DNA of 64,000 bases from Cellulomonas sp. C5510 (GTDB lineage Bacteria; Actinomycetota; Actinomycetes; Actinomycetales; Cellulomonadaceae): assembly GCF_019797765.1 (NCBI RefSeq), contig NZ_CP081862.1, positions 310,001 to 374,000 on the forward strand, in the 5' to 3' direction. Under the pieces are notes generated by a model. The model did no database searches. It saw only the letters and a program-made list of their open reading frames with translations, and was not told where the DNA came from. Of this stretch, positions 61,926-64,000 are shown in pieces. A program made the position numbers and the translations under genes. The stretch's first letter is position 1. Every line of letters starts with the position of its first letter.

Positions 61926-64000
61926 CAGCCTGCGCCGCATCAGGCCCCGGGTCCCGCGGCGGTGGCGGGACGCCGCGTCCGCGCGCCCCTCGCGCCCTTC
62001 GCGGCCCTCGCGCCGCTCCCGCCGGCACCGCCGCGTCGTCGTCGGCGGCATCGCGGGCGCGCTCGCCCTGCTGCTGGCGGGGGGTGGGGTGGCCTTCGCC
62101 CTGACCCGGACGTCCGGCCCGGGCTACCGGACCGCGACCGCGGAGCCCGGGACGGTGGACCAGACGGTCGACACCACCGGGACGGTGGCCGCTGCGACCC
62201 GCTCGGACCGGGCGTTCCCGGTCGCCGGGACCGTGGCGGACGTCGCCGTCGCGGTCGGCGACACCGTCACAGCGGGCCAGGTGCTGGCCTCGCTGGACCC
62301 GACCTCCCTGGAGGACGCCGTGACCGACGCCGAGCAGGTGCTCGCTGACGCCCAGCAGCAGCTGGAGGACGACATCGACTCGCAGACGTCGTCGTCGGCC
62401 TCGTCGTCGGGCAGCACCTCGGGCAGCACCTCGGCCGGCGCGTCGAGCGGCACCTCGTCTGACGGTGCCGCGGGCGCGGGCGGGGGCGCGGGCGCCGGCG
62501 ACGCGACGACGGCCGGGTCGGGCACCACGTCCGCGTCCGGCGGGCAGGCTACGGACGGGTCCGCGGCCGGGGGCTCGGGTCAGGGCTCGTCGGGCGGCTC
62601 GGACCAGGGGGCCGCGGCGGCAGCCGTCGCCGCGGTGACCGCGGCACAGCGTGCGCTGCTCGCGCAGTACGACACGGCCCAGGGGCTGCTGGTCACCGCC
62701 TCGGACGCCGTGACCACGGCCCAGGACACCTGCCGGCCGTTCCTGGACCTCGACGGGACCACGGACGGAGGGGGCGAGGACACGAGCGGTGCCGACGGCT
62801 CCGACGGCTCGGCGGACGGCGGAGGGGACGAGGCGGGCGGGACCGAGGGGTCGGCAGGGGAGGACGGCGCGGGTGCGTCGCCGGACGACGGCACCACGTC
62901 GGACGGCACCGCCACGGACGCCGCGTCGACGGGGACCGCCGACGCGCAGGAGCAGCTCGTCGCGTGCCAGGACGCGACCGCGGCCGTGCTCGATGCGCAG
63001 ACCGCCGTGGACGGGGCGCAGAGCGCGCTGCAGCAGCTCGCCGTCGACCTCGACGCGGCCGTCACCGACGCGCTCGCGGCCCTGTCCTCGGGCACCGACG
63101 GCTCCGGGGCGGACGGGACGGGCACCACGCCCGCCACGGAGACCGGTGAGCAGGAGCCCGGCTCACCGGCCGCCGCCGGTGCCGCCTCGGTCGCGTCGGC
63201 CTCCGGGGCGTCCACGGCCGGTGCCACGGGCTCCGGTGCGGCCGCGACGTCGGCCGGCGCCGCGGGCGGCGGCTCGGTCGCGAGCGCCGCCGACCTGCTG
63301 GCGGACCAGGCACGGATCGACGAGGCGGAGGCCGCCCTGGCGGTGGCGCAGAGCCGGCTCGCCCTGGTGGACCTCACCACGCCGGTCGCCGGCACGGTGG
63401 CGGCGGTGTCGATCGCGGCGGGTGACACGGTCGAGGCCGCGTCGACGTCGGCGGTCGTCACCGTCCTGGGCGACGACGGCTGGACGGTCTCGACCACGGT
63501 GCCGCTCAGCCAGGTCGACCTGCTCGAGGTGGGGCAGTCCGCGGACGTCTCCGTGGCGACCTCGGACGCGGACCTCACGGGGACGGTGACGGCGATCGGG
63601 GTGCTGAACGCCTCGACCTCGACGGCGGACCCGTCCTACACGGTGGACGTCGCCCTGGACGCGCAGGGGGCGGCCCTGTTCGACGGGTCGTCCGCGCAGG
63701 TGTCGATCGCGGTCGCGTCGTCGGCGGGCACGCTGACGGTGCCGTCCTCGGCGGTGCACCTCGACGGCACGACCGCGACGGTGCAGGTGCTGCGCGACGG
63801 CGTCGTGGCGGACGTCGAGGTGGAGCGCGGCGCGGTCGGCGACGAGCGCACGGAGATCGTCGACGGGCTGTCCGCGGGCGACGTGGTGGTGCTGGCGGAC
63901 CTCGGCCTGGCCATGGAGTCCGGGGACGAGACGTCGGGCGCGGGCCTCACGGGGCTGTCCGGGTCGTCGAACGGCACCCAGGAGCAGGTCAGAGGCGGCA
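61918..64000 (+). CDS. second HlyD-like adaptor, cut by the window edge
   Basis: At least 694 residues; the stop lies beyond 64000. Start GTG 61918 overlaps the preceding stop by eight bases. A basic Arg/Ser N-terminus, then a membrane anchor (VVVGGIAGALALLLAGGGVAFAL) and the first lipoyl half (FPVAGTVADVAVAVGDTVTAGQVLASLDP). After a very long Ser/Gly/Ala/Asp-rich middle (about 160-460) with short helical pieces such as AAVAAVTAAQRALLAQYDTAQ comes the second lipoyl half (LTTPVAGTVAAVSIAAGDTVE) and barrel domains. A second adaptor for the same MacB exporter, or the start of another system to the right. Confidence 0.88.
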   Translation, partial: MRDSLRRIRPRVPRRWRDAASARPSRPSRPSRRSRRHRRVVVGGIAGALALLLAGGGVAFALTRTSGPGYRTATAEPGTVDQTVDTTGTVAAATRSDRAFPVAGTVADVAVAVGDTVTAGQVLASLDPTSLEDAVTDAEQVLADAQQQLEDDIDSQTSSSASSSGSTSGSTSAGASSGTSSDGAAGAGGGAGAGDATTAGSGTTSASGGQATDGSAAGGSGQGSSGGSDQGAAAAAVAAVTAAQRALLAQYDTAQGLLVTASDAVTTAQDTCRPFLDLDGTTDGGGEDTSGADGSDGSADGGGDEAGGTEGSAGEDGAGASPDDGTTSDGTATDAASTGTADAQEQLVACQDATAAVLDAQTAVDGAQSALQQLAVDLDAAVTDALAALSSGTDGSGADGTGTTPATETGEQEPGSPAAAGAASVASASGASTAGATGSGAAATSAGAAGGGSVASAADLLADQARIDEAEAALAVAQSRLALVDLTTPVAGTVAAVSIAAGDTVEAASTSAVVTVLGDDGWTVSTTVPLSQVDLLEVGQSADVSVATSDADLTGTVTAIGVLNASTSTADPSYTVDVALDAQGAALFDGSSAQVSIAVASSAGTLTVPSSAVHLDGTTATVQVLRDGVVADVEVERGAVGDERTEIVDGLSAGDVVVLADLGLAMESGDETSGAGLTGLSGSSNGTQEQVRGG

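Overview
The window is GC-rich throughout, uses many GTG starts, has short or overlapping intergenic gaps, and carries typical actinobacterial genes: a CpaE/Ssd-TadABC-DUF4244-TadE block followed by a DUF1998 helicase, an ECF sigma factor of the SigE type, a membrane pyrophosphatase, and a LAxTG sorting signal. It fits a Cellulomonas-like member of the Micrococcales; that placement comes from gene content only. I found 55 protein-coding genes (one frameshifted, one cut by the right edge) and no rRNA, tRNA, CRISPR array or transposase.

Layout. 0.2-7.4 kb: acetyl-CoA synthetase, a Pro/Ala-rich membrane protein, a formate/nitrite transporter, RlmC and a malic enzyme, all on the minus strand. 7.7-10.1 kb: a Fic-like protein lacking the motif histidine and a SulP anion transporter. 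10.1-24.5 kb: an arsenic-resistance region wrapped around a phosphate (pst) operon. It holds three free ArsR regulators, ArsM, a 69-residue Cys-rich protein, an ArsP-like permease with a redox partner, a CoA-disulfide-reductase-like flavoenzyme, PstSCAB with a PhoB-like regulator, then (minus strand) TrxB, Acr3, an ArsR-ArsC fusion, ArsC, ArsR and a diverged second fusion. Likely logic: PstSCAB takes up phosphate selectively, ArsC reduces arsenate, Acr3 exports arsenite, and ArsM plus the permease give a methylarsenical branch.

24.6-34.9 kb: an acyl-CoA module (AMP-forming ligase, OxlT-like MFS carrier, class I CoA-transferase, CaiA/YdiO-like dehydrogenase, FixABCX, TetR). It resembles the E. 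coli ydiF-ydiO-ydiQRST-fadK and cai-fix loci. It should connect a short or unsaturated acyl-CoA to the quinone pool through ETF and FixCX. Two GGGAC-N4-GTCCC palindromes lie between its divergent halves. I consider this the most interesting system in the window.

35.2-45 kb: HAD hydrolase, Ssd, TadA, TadB, TadC, a DUF4244 pilin-like protein, TadE, a TadG-like protein, a frameshifted MerR gene and a DUF1998 DExH helicase. The two tad transcription units share a two-part motif with identical internal spacing. 45-57.5 kb: 5-oxoprolinase subunits (A, and a B-C fusion), a STAS protein, a sigma/membrane-protein pair, H+-pyrophosphatase, a lipoprotein, a histidine phosphatase, a sortase-anchored beta-propeller-like protein and a methyltransferase. 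57.7-64 kb: a MacAB-type export cluster with two adaptors and a DUF5666 lipoprotein.

Regulation. Six genes (rlmC, fic, three arsR and tetR) have a TANNNT -10 element exactly six bases before the start codon, which suggests leaderless transcripts. Operator-like palindromes accompany the arsR, merR, acs and acyl-CoA promoters, and a PHO box precedes pstS.
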